Assembly: GCA_902623255.1 (NCBI GenBank)
Contig: CACNSY010000008.1
Span: 1-64,000 of the forward strand
Length of the DNA stretch: 64,000 nucleotides
Origin: an uncultured Alphaproteobacteria bacterium
Lineage (GTDB): Bacteria; Pseudomonadota; Alphaproteobacteria; HIMB59; GCA-002718135
Reading direction: 5' to 3'
In this document: positions 20,291 to 29,460 of the stretch, one piece after another
How positions within the stretch are numbered: the stretch's first letter is position 1
How the letters are laid out: each line of letters starts with the position of its first letter
The notes under the pieces: model-generated
Told to the model about the DNA's origin: nothing
The model's input: the letters and a program-made list of their open reading frames with translations, nothing else
The model's database searches: none
Program-made: the position numbers and the translations under genes

Positions 20291-21568
20291 TTATCCTAAC
20301 TTTATGTTGTCTATGCCAACAATTTTATTGTACAGCCAGTACAAAATTAACATTATCCCTAGAAGTATACCTCCTAGAGCAGCGCATAATCCCCAATTGA
20401 GAGTAGTTTTTAAATGGTAAGCTATCCAACTTCCGATTAATTTACCATCTTTTCCACCAACTAATTCAGGGGTGATAAAATATCCAATCGCAAGAACAAA
20501 TACTAATAAACCGCCAGCGCTTATACCTGGAATAGTTTGTGGTAAATAAACACGCCAAAATGCCATTGCAGGTTTAGCGCCTAGGTTTTGAGCTGCTCTC
20601 ATATGACTTTTTGGAATTACTCTCATCACACTGTACAAGGGTAAAATCATAAAAGGTAATAAAATTTGAGTCATAGCTATTAAAGTACCTGTTTCATTAT
20701 AAACCATTTGTAATCGACCCTCATCACTTACAATACCTAACCAAACTAATATTCCGTTTATAACTCCATTTTGTTGAAGCATTACAATCCATGCTGTTGT
20801 CCTAACAAGTAATGAAGTCCAAAACGGAAGTAAAACAAAAATCATTAAAAGATTACTATATCTTAAAGGTAAATTTGCTAACAAATGTGCAACAGGAAAA
20901 CCAAGTATTAAACAAAAAATTGTTACGTAAACACTTACTTTGAAAGTTCTAAACCAAGTTTTAATATACATTCGCCTTCTTTCATCCTGTAAGACAACAT
21001 CACCATCTTCGCTATATGTTCTATCAACTGCATTCCAATAATAAATTGATGATCTATCGTTTACCATTTGGTTAAAAGAGTACCAGTAAGTTGGATCGCC
21101 CCAGAACTTATTTATTTTGATAAATGTCTCTTTATATGAAACTGGTTCTTCACCTTTTTTTACAATTTTTTTTATTTCTCTAGTGGTTTTTTTAATTAAA
21201 CTTTTCCAACCAGATTTAGCATAATTCATTCTTGTTAGAGCTTTACCTATTTGTCTCTTATCTCCATTGGCTAATTCAAAAAAAAGACTTTTATATACTT
21301 CTTCTGGAGGTAGTTCGTCAGCTGCTTTATCCCAGTTTTTGTATTCTTTAAAAGTATTAGGAAAAACTGAATTAATTTGACTGTCATCAATACTTCTAAG
21401 AAGCATGTCGCCAATTGGCATTACAAAAGTAACGACAATAAAAAAAAGTAAAGGAAAGACTAAAAGAAAAGCTCTCAGTTTATTTCTTCTTTCAGCTTTT
21501 CGCAAACTTTGTTTGAGTGGAACTCCGTCCGTAGTTAATAATTCAGCAGTAGAAATAGTAACCTCCAA
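20291..21568 (-). CDS. Polyamine-type ABC transporter permease (PotB-like), start codon uncertain
   Basis: RAAQNLGAKPAMAFWRVYLPQTIPGI EAA loop. ORF-track start is TTG at 21566-21568. Confidence 0.85.
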   Translation of the reverse strand: MEVTISTAELLTTDGVPLKQSLRKAERRNKLRAFLLVFPLLFFIVVTFVMPIGDMLLRSIDDSQINSVFPNTFKEYKNWDKAADELPPEEVYKSLFFELANGDKRQIGKALTRMNYAKSGWKSLIKKTTREIKKIVKKGEEPVSYKETFIKINKFWGDPTYWYSFNQMVNDRSSIYYWNAVDRTYSEDGDVVLQDERRRMYIKTWFRTFKVSVYVTIFCLILGFPVAHLLANLPLRYSNLLMIFVLLPFWTSLLVRTTAWIVMLQQNGVINGILVWLGIVSDEGRLQMVYNETGTLIAMTQILLPFMILPLYSVMRVIPKSHMRAAQNLGAKPAMAFWRVYLPQTIPGISAGGLLVFVLAIGYFITPELVGGKDGKLIGSWIAYHLKTTLNWGLCAALGGILLGIMLILYWLYNKIVGIDNIKLG

Positions 21569-21573
21569 ATAAA

Positions 21574-21597
21574 AAAGGCGAGATAATTCTCGCCTTT
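21574..21597 (-). terminator. Intrinsic terminator/attenuator hairpin between potD-like and potB-like genes
   Basis: + strand AAAGGCGAG-ATAATT-CTCGCCTTT: perfect 9-bp inverted repeat, 6-nt loop; on minus strand followed by T-rich tract (TTTATTT). Confidence 0.85.
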
Positions 21598-21628
21598 AGA
21601 TTAAATTACAAAATTTAATTTATCAAGC

Positions 21629-22732
21629 TTAGTTGCCCATCCATGCAGCATAACGCTCTCCAATTTCAGCACCGTAATCTGCCCACCATTGTGGATCACT
21701 TACGATTGAAACTGCTAAACGTTCTGGTGTATTAGGCATGTGAGGCATAATATCAACACCTCCTGGTCCCCAAGGCTCATTGTTTTCAATGATTGGAATA
21801 CCAGATGCTCTCATTGGTCCATATGTAATATATTTAGCTTGTTCAGCTTGTGCTTCAGGAGTTGAAGCATGCATCATAAAGTCAATAGCTGCATCTCTAT
21901 TAGGAGCTCCAGCAGTTAGACAAAGATACTCTTGGTCTAAAACCTGACCTTCCCAAATATACTCAAAGTTTTCACCTTCAGCTAAGTTTGCTGCACCTAC
22001 ACGACCGTTATATGCAATAGCCATAATAACTTCACCACTTTTTACTAACTCAAGTGGTTGTGAACCAGCTGACCAGAATACAACATCGTCTTTGATTCTA
22101 TCTAAAACTTCAAATGCTCTATCAATAGCACCTGTTTGATTAGCTAAAACTGTAGGTACTGCATTTGGTTTTACACCATCAGCTACCATAGCTTTTTCAA
22201 TTATACCTGTTGCCCAAGTATGAATACCTCTTTTACCAGGAAATTTTTCTGTATCAAAAAAGTCTGCCATACTGTCTGGTTTTTCACCAGGGAATGCATC
22301 TGGGTCATAAAATACAACGTATGTCCAAAAGATTTGTGGTACACAACAGTCCCAACCAGAATGGTATTCAAGACCATTATTTTCCATATCTTCTAACATT
22401 GATTCACCATCAGGGCCTGGAGTTGATAATTCAGCAATTTCAGAAGAAATATCTTCAAATAGACCTTCATCACAACCCGTGATTGCATCAGATGGTAAAA
22501 CGTCTACTAAATCCCATACAACGTTTCCACTTTCAACTTGTGCTCTAACTTCTCCTAATCCTCCATTATAGTTCTCAAAAACGATTGAGCTAGGATCAGA
22601 ATATGTATCAGCATAAGCTTTTTGTTGACTTTCTGTATAAGCACCACCCCATGATGCAACCGTTACAGCGCTAGCTGCAAAAGGAGCAAAGACAAGTGAC
22701 ACAAATAAGAAGGCTTTTAAAAATTTAGACAT
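21629..22732 (-). CDS. Periplasmic substrate-binding protein of polyamine-type ABC transporter (PotD-like)
   Basis: Signal peptide MSKFLKAFLFVSLVFAPFAASA; VASWGGAYTESQQKA; AGGAGG RBS upstream. Confidence 0.85.
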   Translation of the reverse strand: MSKFLKAFLFVSLVFAPFAASAVTVASWGGAYTESQQKAYADTYSDPSSIVFENYNGGLGEVRAQVESGNVVWDLVDVLPSDAITGCDEGLFEDISSEIAELSTPGPDGESMLEDMENNGLEYHSGWDCCVPQIFWTYVVFYDPDAFPGEKPDSMADFFDTEKFPGKRGIHTWATGIIEKAMVADGVKPNAVPTVLANQTGAIDRAFEVLDRIKDDVVFWSAGSQPLELVKSGEVIMAIAYNGRVGAANLAEGENFEYIWEGQVLDQEYLCLTAGAPNRDAAIDFMMHASTPEAQAEQAKYITYGPMRASGIPIIENNEPWGPGGVDIMPHMPNTPERLAVSIVSDPQWWADYGAEIGERYAAWMGN

Positions 22733-22757
22733 ATATATCCTCCTATTTTTAATTATT

Positions 22758-22771
22758 TAATCTTAAGATTA
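22758..22771. promoter_or_regulatory. Candidate palindromic operator upstream of potD-like gene
   Basis: TAATCTTAAGATTA, perfect 14-bp palindrome 26 bp upstream of the potD ATG. Confidence 0.35.
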
Positions 22772-22834
22772 TGTCCGTAATGGTGGTGTAATAACATGTC
22801 GTTAAATGAAAAAAAAGAGGTAAAAATAAAAAAT

Positions 22835-22850
22835 TTCGGCCAAATACCGA
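22835..22850 (-). terminator. Weak candidate hairpin with T-rich tract downstream of potA-like gene
   Basis: TCGG...CCGA 4-bp stem followed on minus strand by AAATTTTTTATTTTT. Confidence 0.3.
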
Positions 22851-22863
22851 TAAAAAAATAGAT

Positions 22864-23952
22864 TTAAATATCTAGTGCTCTAACATCCTCGGAATCCCAG
22901 CTTAAATTAAGTTGATCTCCTTCTTTATGACTAAAACTTCCTTCATTAGGGACTTTTACTATAAACTCATTATTTCCACAAACATCAAGCCTAGCTCTAA
23001 TATGATCACCTAGGTAAATTAATTCTTCAATTTTTCCTGAAAAATTGTTTGAGCCAGAAGTAGAACTGTCTATTGAAACACGTTCTGGTCTAATAGATAG
23101 TTGAGTTTTTTCTCCAACTTCATTCACATTAATTTTTAACGCTTTCACCATTCCAAAACCACCATCTAATTCAACAGTACATGACGAACCATTTACTTCT
23201 TTAACAACACCATTTAATGTATTATTTTCACCTATAAATTTAGCAACAAAAGAATTTTCAGGTTTTTCATACAAAATATCAGGAGTAGATAATTGTTGTA
23301 CTACACCATCATTGAATACTGCAATTCTGTTGGACATTGTTAATGCTTCACTTTGATCATGTGTAACATAGACAACTGTTATACCAATCCTATCATGAAT
23401 ATGTTTGATTTCGTATTGCATCTGTTCACGCAAATTCTTATCAAGTGCACCTAAAGGCTCATCCATTAATACAAGGCGTGGTTCAAATACAAGTGCTCTA
23501 GCCAAAGCAACTCTTTGTTGTTGTCCACCAGATAATTGAGCAGGAAATCTAGTACCAAAATTACCTAACTCAACCATATCAAGAGCTTTCTGCACTTTTT
23601 CTTTAATATCTGGTTTTGAAATTTTTCTTACTTCTAGAGGGAATGATAAATTTTCTGCAACAGTCATGTGGGGAAATAAAGCATAGTTTTGAAATACCAT
23701 TCCAATTTCTCTTTCATAAGGAGGTATTTTACTTATTGGTTTAGTATCTAAAAATATTTCACCGTTTGTAGGTGTTTCAAAACCAGCTAACATCATCAAA
23801 GTTGTTGTTTTACCTGATCCTGATGGACCCAACATTGTTACAAACTCACCCTTAGCAATATCCAAGTTTAAGTTTTTTACTACTAGTACTTCTCCATCAT
23901 AACTTTTATCGATCTTTTCAAATTTAACGAAACTTTGAGATGCGTCATTCAT
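22864..23952 (-). CDS. potA: Polyamine-type ABC transporter ATP-binding protein (PotA-like)
   Basis: Walker A GPSGSGKTT, LSGGQQQRVALARAL, Walker B LVLMDEPLGALD. Start MNDASQ at 23952 preferred to 23994. Confidence 0.88.
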   Translation of the reverse strand: MNDASQSFVKFEKIDKSYDGEVLVVKNLNLDIAKGEFVTMLGPSGSGKTTTLMMLAGFETPTNGEIFLDTKPISKIPPYEREIGMVFQNYALFPHMTVAENLSFPLEVRKISKPDIKEKVQKALDMVELGNFGTRFPAQLSGGQQQRVALARALVFEPRLVLMDEPLGALDKNLREQMQYEIKHIHDRIGITVVYVTHDQSEALTMSNRIAVFNDGVVQQLSTPDILYEKPENSFVAKFIGENNTLNGVVKEVNGSSCTVELDGGFGMVKALKINVNEVGEKTQLSIRPERVSIDSSTSGSNNFSGKIEELIYLGDHIRARLDVCGNNEFIVKVPNEGSFSHKEGDQLNLSWDSEDVRALDI

Positions 23953-24017
23953 AATATATTTTGTAATGAAGCTTGAATAACTGCATGAAAACAAATAGTC
24001 AAAAGTTAATTTAAAAA

Positions 24018-24881
24018 ATGTTCATATTTGGAGTTATTTTTGCTTTAGTTGCTGGAATTTTGTTTGGCTTAATTGGCCCTACTACAAAAATAGCATATAA
24101 TTCAGGCGCCTCTGTAGCATTAACTATTTTTTTACGTTACGCAGTTGCCTCGATAATTATATTACCTTTTATCCCTTATCAAAAGAATCTATTAGAAATT
24201 TTTAAAAAGAACCTAAAATACTTTTTATCTATTTCAGCGGGTTCAATATTATTAACGCTTGGATTATTGACTTCAGTTATATTTATTGAAGTTAGTTTAA
24301 CAATTCTTATTTTTTGCCTCTATCCAATATATGTTCTTTTATTTTCTATTATTGTCGATAAAGAAAAAATTTCATTAACTGTAAAGATTCTCTTTTTTGT
24401 TACATTTTTAGGAATTGTTTTAGTTATAGGACCATCTTTTAAAGTCATAAATATAGTAGGTATTCTTTTAGCTTTTCTTGCTTCACTTGGATCAACTAGT
24501 ATGATTATAGTAAATCAAAAAATGTCTATTAAAGGTATTTCACCAATACCAATTAATATCTTTATAAATGTTTTTAATACTTTTTTCTTCTTTGTAATAT
24601 TAAAAATATTTTTTTCTTTAAATTTTAATTTTGATATCAATATTTATCTTTTAATTTTAATTCCTTCGGTATGTTATAGCTTTGCACTTTTGTCACAATT
24701 AATTGCTATCCCAAAGATTGGACAATCATATACTGCTTTATTTTTGTATTTAGAACCAGTGGTAGGTGTTCTTGGGGCTGTTTTTTTATTAAATGAAAAT
24801 TTAGAAACTTATCAAATGATTGGTGCTTCGATTGTAATAATAAGTTTACTATCAGCTTCTTTTATTAGTAGTAGAAACTAA
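24018..24881 (+). CDS. EamA/DMT-family transporter
   Basis: Ten hydrophobic segments, GLIGPTTKIAYNSG..., C-terminal EPVVGVLGAVFLLNENL. Confidence 0.8.
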   Translation: MFIFGVIFALVAGILFGLIGPTTKIAYNSGASVALTIFLRYAVASIIILPFIPYQKNLLEIFKKNLKYFLSISAGSILLTLGLLTSVIFIEVSLTILIFCLYPIYVLLFSIIVDKEKISLTVKILFFVTFLGIVLVIGPSFKVINIVGILLAFLASLGSTSMIIVNQKMSIKGISPIPINIFINVFNTFFFFVILKIFFSLNFNFDINIYLLILIPSVCYSFALLSQLIAIPKIGQSYTALFLYLEPVVGVLGAVFLLNENLETYQMIGASIVIISLLSASFISSRN

Positions 24882-25864
24882 AATTGATTTTTCATGAAGT
24901 TAAACCAATTCTGACCTATTATTTTTGTAGAAACTTTTTCTGGAATATTATTTTCACACATTAAATAAAATAAATTATTTAAGTCACTTGGTTGCTTATA
25001 CCAACTTGGTAACTTAGGCCATTTTGGATTTTTATCTTTTGATTCTCCATAGTCGATATTTTTGCTCCACTTTCCATTTCTCATCCACATAACTACATCG
25101 TCAGACCAATTTAAACAAAGATCAGACCCTATTCCAATATTGTCTTCACCAATTAGGTTTACAAGCTCCTTAATCATTTCACAAAAATCTTCTATAGTAC
25201 AATCACCTAAATTTTTAAGATGGTAAGGATATAAACTTAACCCAATAAAACCATTTTTTTTAACAAGTTTTTGTAAAATATCAGTATCAATGTTTCTTTT
25301 AGATTTATGAAAGAAATTTGGGTTAGCATGAGAAATTGCCACAGGTTTATTTGAGACTTCAATAGCATCAAGACAAGTTTGCTTTCCTGCATGACTTAAA
25401 TCTACAATCATGCCAAGTCTATTCATTTCTTCAATAACAGCTTTTCCAAATCGTGAAACACCTGAGTCTTTAGGTTCAAAACATCCTCCAGCGAGTGGGG
25501 TTTGATTATTATAGGTGAGTTGCATAAATCTTACACCTGCTTCAAAAAATTTTTCAATTAAAAATATATCATTCGCAATAGGAGCAGAATTTTGAAAACC
25601 AAAAATAATTGCAACTTTATTATTTTTTTTAGAATCCAAAATATCTTTGGTAGTTTTTGCGTGAGCAATAATATCATGATGTTCTTTAAAAAGACGGTGC
25701 CAATAATTTATTTTTTCAAAAGACTCTTCAGTATTTTCCCAATACACTAATGTCGCATGAATTGCAGTTAATCCAGCTTGGTGGGCATTTTCAAATAATT
25801 CCCTATTCCAGTTACAATATTCCAATCCATCAATTAGAAGTATATCTTCACTTATTTTTGACAT
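24878..25864 (-). CDS. Peptidase M19 (membrane/renal dipeptidase) family, divergent active site
   Basis: DLSHAGKQT, ISHANPN, GSDLCLNW resemble M19 motifs, but N-terminal HxD is replaced (IDGLEYCNW). Confidence 0.75.
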   Translation of the reverse strand: MSKISEDILLIDGLEYCNWNRELFENAHQAGLTAIHATLVYWENTEESFEKINYWHRLFKEHHDIIAHAKTTKDILDSKKNNKVAIIFGFQNSAPIANDIFLIEKFFEAGVRFMQLTYNNQTPLAGGCFEPKDSGVSRFGKAVIEEMNRLGMIVDLSHAGKQTCLDAIEVSNKPVAISHANPNFFHKSKRNIDTDILQKLVKKNGFIGLSLYPYHLKNLGDCTIEDFCEMIKELVNLIGEDNIGIGSDLCLNWSDDVVMWMRNGKWSKNIDYGESKDKNPKWPKLPSWYKQPSDLNNLFYLMCENNIPEKVSTKIIGQNWFNFMKNQF

Positions 25865-25951
25865 AGATTAATACTTCTATTAATGAAAAAACCAAAATTA
25901 ACTATAGATATTTAATAAATGTTACAAAAAGTAAGAGAAAACGATAACTAC

Positions 25952-27583
25952 ATGAAACTATCAAGAATGGGTTCACGCTATCCTTCTCGGCTTAGTTTTT
26001 CTAGAAGTATGTTAAGAAGATTAATCAACGACAACTGGGAAATACATAAGTCAAAATTTGATTTAGATAAATATGGTTTCGGCACCGTTGTTTATGAAAT
26101 AATTATTAATAAGCAAACTTATTCACTTGTATGTTTCTCTGATTTTCTAGATGATAAGGATAGAAGTGATAGAGTTATCGCTAGTAAATGGGATACAGCC
26201 TATACGTTACATGTAGGTAAATTATCTGATCAAGATCTAAATAGATTAAAAAAAACAATTCCTCTTCAAGAATCAGGTCGCAATTCTCCAGATGAGTTAA
26301 TTCTTAGCAGAGCAAATAAAAGTGTAAGATTGTTTCAGTATGTTGTCGATTGTCTTTCGAATGGTAATCAGCCAGATATTTATGAAATAAATAAAGTTGG
26401 GTATTTACTGAGAACTACTGCTGTTTATGGTAGTGGTAAATTTGGATTATCAGATTTTACTAACACAAAAAATACAACTGTTTTCAATCAACCCTTTAGA
26501 GCAGAAATGTTATCAGTTTATTTAATTAGAGAATTTAGTATTGAATTAGTTGAGCATGTTGCAAGGCAAATTAATCCAAAAAAAGCAGTAAAGTTAGATA
26601 GAAAAATTAAACAACATTTAGGTATTGGTAATTCAACAGGTTTAGGTATGGCGCCTTTTATCATTAAACATCCAAAGTTGATTAATAAGTGGATGAAACA
26701 GTACACAAAGACATTAGAAGAAATTTCTCAAATTGAGTTAGATAGTATAATTTTCGAAAATTATAAAAAACTGTTGAATAAAGCTCTTAATTATCTTGAG
26801 GAAGTAAACACAAGTGATGAATTCCAAATTAATAAAAATAAATTAACTACTGAAGATTTAAAAAAATATATTTTCTATATTAATGACTTAGATCTTTCTC
26901 AAAAATATAAATGGTTAGATATTCTAGATTATTGTGATTCAAATTTTAATAATGATACTCAAGAAATTGCAAGAGTACAACTAATTGAATTGTATCCTCA
27001 AATATCAGAAGAGTTAGCAGAAGATATGGCAGATGAGGAGATAATGGAAATTGATGGAAATCAATCTATCGGAGATTTAAAACAAATAATCAATGATAAA
27101 TATTCTTGGATAAAAGATATTGATTTTAACAACAAAGATAGCAATTATTTATTTTGGTATGTTTCAGCAGCAAAGTTAGAACCTAGGCTGGGTGAAAGAT
27201 ATAATGAGCAAGGAAGTGAATTGGAGCAAAATTTAGGAATTGCAAAAATGGTCAGTGAGTTATTTAAGCAAATAAAAAATGTAGATGAAAATCAATTAAT
27301 TTGTGAATTTTTATTAACACATCCTGAATACAGAGGAATTGTTAAAAGAATACAATCTTTAAAAAATTATCCTTATTCGGAAGTTCAAGATAATGTTCTC
27401 GATAAAAAAACAATACCAATTGATATGTTAAGATTTAAATTATCTTTTTTTGGTGCCAATCGATATGATCCTAAGTCAGATAGATGGTTAAGAGTAAGTT
27501 TTTTTTCTGGAGCTCCTTATCTATCAGATCTAAATAATAAAAATGTTGATGAATGGGGTTTTGCAACAATGAATTCATATTAA
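25952..27583 (+). CDS. Conserved-looking hypothetical protein, no recognised domain
   Basis: Start MKLSRMGSRYPSRLSFSRSMLRR (or 25919). Segments such as SPDELILSRANKSVRLFQYVVD, YLLRTTAVYGSGKFG and HLGIGNSTGLGMAPFIIKHP look like conserved family motifs. Confidence 0.75.
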   Translation: MKLSRMGSRYPSRLSFSRSMLRRLINDNWEIHKSKFDLDKYGFGTVVYEIIINKQTYSLVCFSDFLDDKDRSDRVIASKWDTAYTLHVGKLSDQDLNRLKKTIPLQESGRNSPDELILSRANKSVRLFQYVVDCLSNGNQPDIYEINKVGYLLRTTAVYGSGKFGLSDFTNTKNTTVFNQPFRAEMLSVYLIREFSIELVEHVARQINPKKAVKLDRKIKQHLGIGNSTGLGMAPFIIKHPKLINKWMKQYTKTLEEISQIELDSIIFENYKKLLNKALNYLEEVNTSDEFQINKNKLTTEDLKKYIFYINDLDLSQKYKWLDILDYCDSNFNNDTQEIARVQLIELYPQISEELAEDMADEEIMEIDGNQSIGDLKQIINDKYSWIKDIDFNNKDSNYLFWYVSAAKLEPRLGERYNEQGSELEQNLGIAKMVSELFKQIKNVDENQLICEFLLTHPEYRGIVKRIQSLKNYPYSEVQDNVLDKKTIPIDMLRFKLSFFGANRYDPKSDRWLRVSFFSGAPYLSDLNNKNVDEWGFATMNSY

Positions 27584-27588
27584 TATCT

Positions 27589-28269
27589 GTGAGTTACTCT
27601 TATTATGAAGTCTACACTAATTCACAGCGAGCTTTTTCAGGATTAGGGTTCACATATGGATCAGATGAAGACGCTGCATTTATTACAACTTGGCTTGAAA
27701 TACTTGGTTTAGACGGAATAAAATTATTAACATTAAAAATTAAAGAATTAGATAACACTTTTAATGCTAGCATAGATCCATCAAATATAAATGATGAGTT
27801 TGATTGTAAAAATAAGTCTTCATTGATGATAGGGCCAGGATTAATTGATTATTTGATATCAAAAGTAGATAAAAAAGAAAATTTAAAATTAAATATAAAA
27901 AATTGCAATGATCCCATATTCCTAATACCTTTGCTTTATAAGTATGCAAAAAAAAATATCAATTCACAGTTTTTGTTAGATCAAAAAGTTGATGCACAAA
28001 TAACAAATAAAAATATTAGTATTAATAGAGATTTTATCTCTACAAATTATCAAAGAAATTTTGATCTTTTACTTACAAAAAATATTTTAAATGAACAAAA
28101 GTTAGATATTAATATTCCATCAACAAATATAAATAATTTGCTATCTGAAGGCATTAATCCTGATAAAAAATCTTGGGATCAAATATCTAAGATAGCTTTT
28201 AGAACTTTTGTACCTGAGTCAGAGGAATCTAGAGCCAAAGGTGCTGGAGGTGGTGATGCAAATGATTAA
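27589..28269 (+). CDS. DUF3726-like hypothetical protein
   Basis: GTG start at 27589 gives MSYSYYEVYTNSQRAFSGLGFTYGSDEDAAFITTWLEILGLDG...; C-terminus FRTFVPESEESRAKGAGGGDAND resembles DUF3726 from memory. Confidence 0.65.
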   Translation: MSYSYYEVYTNSQRAFSGLGFTYGSDEDAAFITTWLEILGLDGIKLLTLKIKELDNTFNASIDPSNINDEFDCKNKSSLMIGPGLIDYLISKVDKKENLKLNIKNCNDPIFLIPLLYKYAKKNINSQFLLDQKVDAQITNKNISINRDFISTNYQRNFDLLLTKNILNEQKLDINIPSTNINNLLSEGINPDKKSWDQISKIAFRTFVPESEESRAKGAGGGDAND

Positions 28270-29441
28270 TTTACTAAATGCAAATCTCTTGGGACTTGAG
28301 TAAGTAACTCGTAACCTGATTCTGTTACTCTAACTGACTCACTTAGTTCTAATCCCCACGTATCCATCCACATTCCACACATAAGATGAAAAGTAACATT
28401 AGGTTCTAAAAGTGTCTTTTCATTTTTCCGGATACTAAGTGTGTGTTCTCCCCAATCAGGAGGATAACCAATACCAATTGAGTAACCAGCTCTTGACTCT
28501 TTTTCTAATCCATATTTTTCTAATACTGACCAAAAAGCAACTGCAACATTATGACAACTATTTCCTGGGTTTGTTTGTTCTAAAGCTTTCTCAATACCTT
28601 CATTTGTTATTTTTAATGTATCCGATATCTTTGGATCAGGTTTACCAACATACACAGTTCTGGATAAGGCACAGTGATAACGATGTTTCACACCACCTAA
28701 TTCAATAATTGTTCCTTCATTATTTTCAAATTTTTTATCACTAGGAGTTAAGTGTGATGCTGATGCTGATCTCCCACTTGCAAGTATTATACCTAAACCT
28801 GAATATTCTCCTCCAATTTGTGTTGAATCATTTCCAGCAATGAGAGTATTTTGAATTTTTCCTGCAACTGTACTTTGTTTTACACCTTCTTTTATTGAAG
28901 CAAATGCTGTTGTCATTCCTGCTTTCACAAGTGTGCCAGCATCTTTCATAAATTTTATTTCATTTTCAGATTTTACATATCTTACCCAATTAATTAGAAG
29001 ATGTGCATTAATAAATTTAGCATTCGTTAAATTATCTTTTAATCTCCTATGATTTTCTGCAGTATAATAATAGCTATCCATTTCGACGCCAATATTTTTA
29101 CTTGACCAATTTTTGTCTTTAAATAATTTAACTACATAATCATATGGATGTAATGGTGGTGATTGAATAAGTCGCTCAGGATAACCAAATATATTTTCTT
29201 CATTTAAAAAAGTTGTAATCCTTGCACCATTCGAATCTTGCTTTCTTCCAAACCAAAATGGTTGATCTTCATCTATAGAAATTATTACTCCTTGTGGAAC
29301 ATAAAATGACCATCCATCATAGCCAGTTAGATAATTCATATTAGAGGGATCAGTAGTTAATAGAATATCAACACCTCTTTTATTCATAGACTGTTTTACT
29401 TTTGCAATTCTTGAATTAAATTCTTCTTGTGAAAAAATCAT
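28266..29441 (-). CDS. doeA: Ectoine hydrolase-like M24-fold protein (EutD/DoeA)
   Basis: YLTGYDGWSFYVPQGV, IGVEMDSYYYTAENH, YHCALSRTVYVGKP, GYPPDWGEHTLSIR match remembered EutD/DoeA sequence features. Confidence 0.78.
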   Translation of the reverse strand: MIFSQEEFNSRIAKVKQSMNKRGVDILLTTDPSNMNYLTGYDGWSFYVPQGVIISIDEDQPFWFGRKQDSNGARITTFLNEENIFGYPERLIQSPPLHPYDYVVKLFKDKNWSSKNIGVEMDSYYYTAENHRRLKDNLTNAKFINAHLLINWVRYVKSENEIKFMKDAGTLVKAGMTTAFASIKEGVKQSTVAGKIQNTLIAGNDSTQIGGEYSGLGIILASGRSASASHLTPSDKKFENNEGTIIELGGVKHRYHCALSRTVYVGKPDPKISDTLKITNEGIEKALEQTNPGNSCHNVAVAFWSVLEKYGLEKESRAGYSIGIGYPPDWGEHTLSIRKNEKTLLEPNVTFHLMCGMWMDTWGLELSESVRVTESGYELLTQVPRDLHLVN

Positions 29442-29460
29442 AATTTTTTAGATAATCTCT

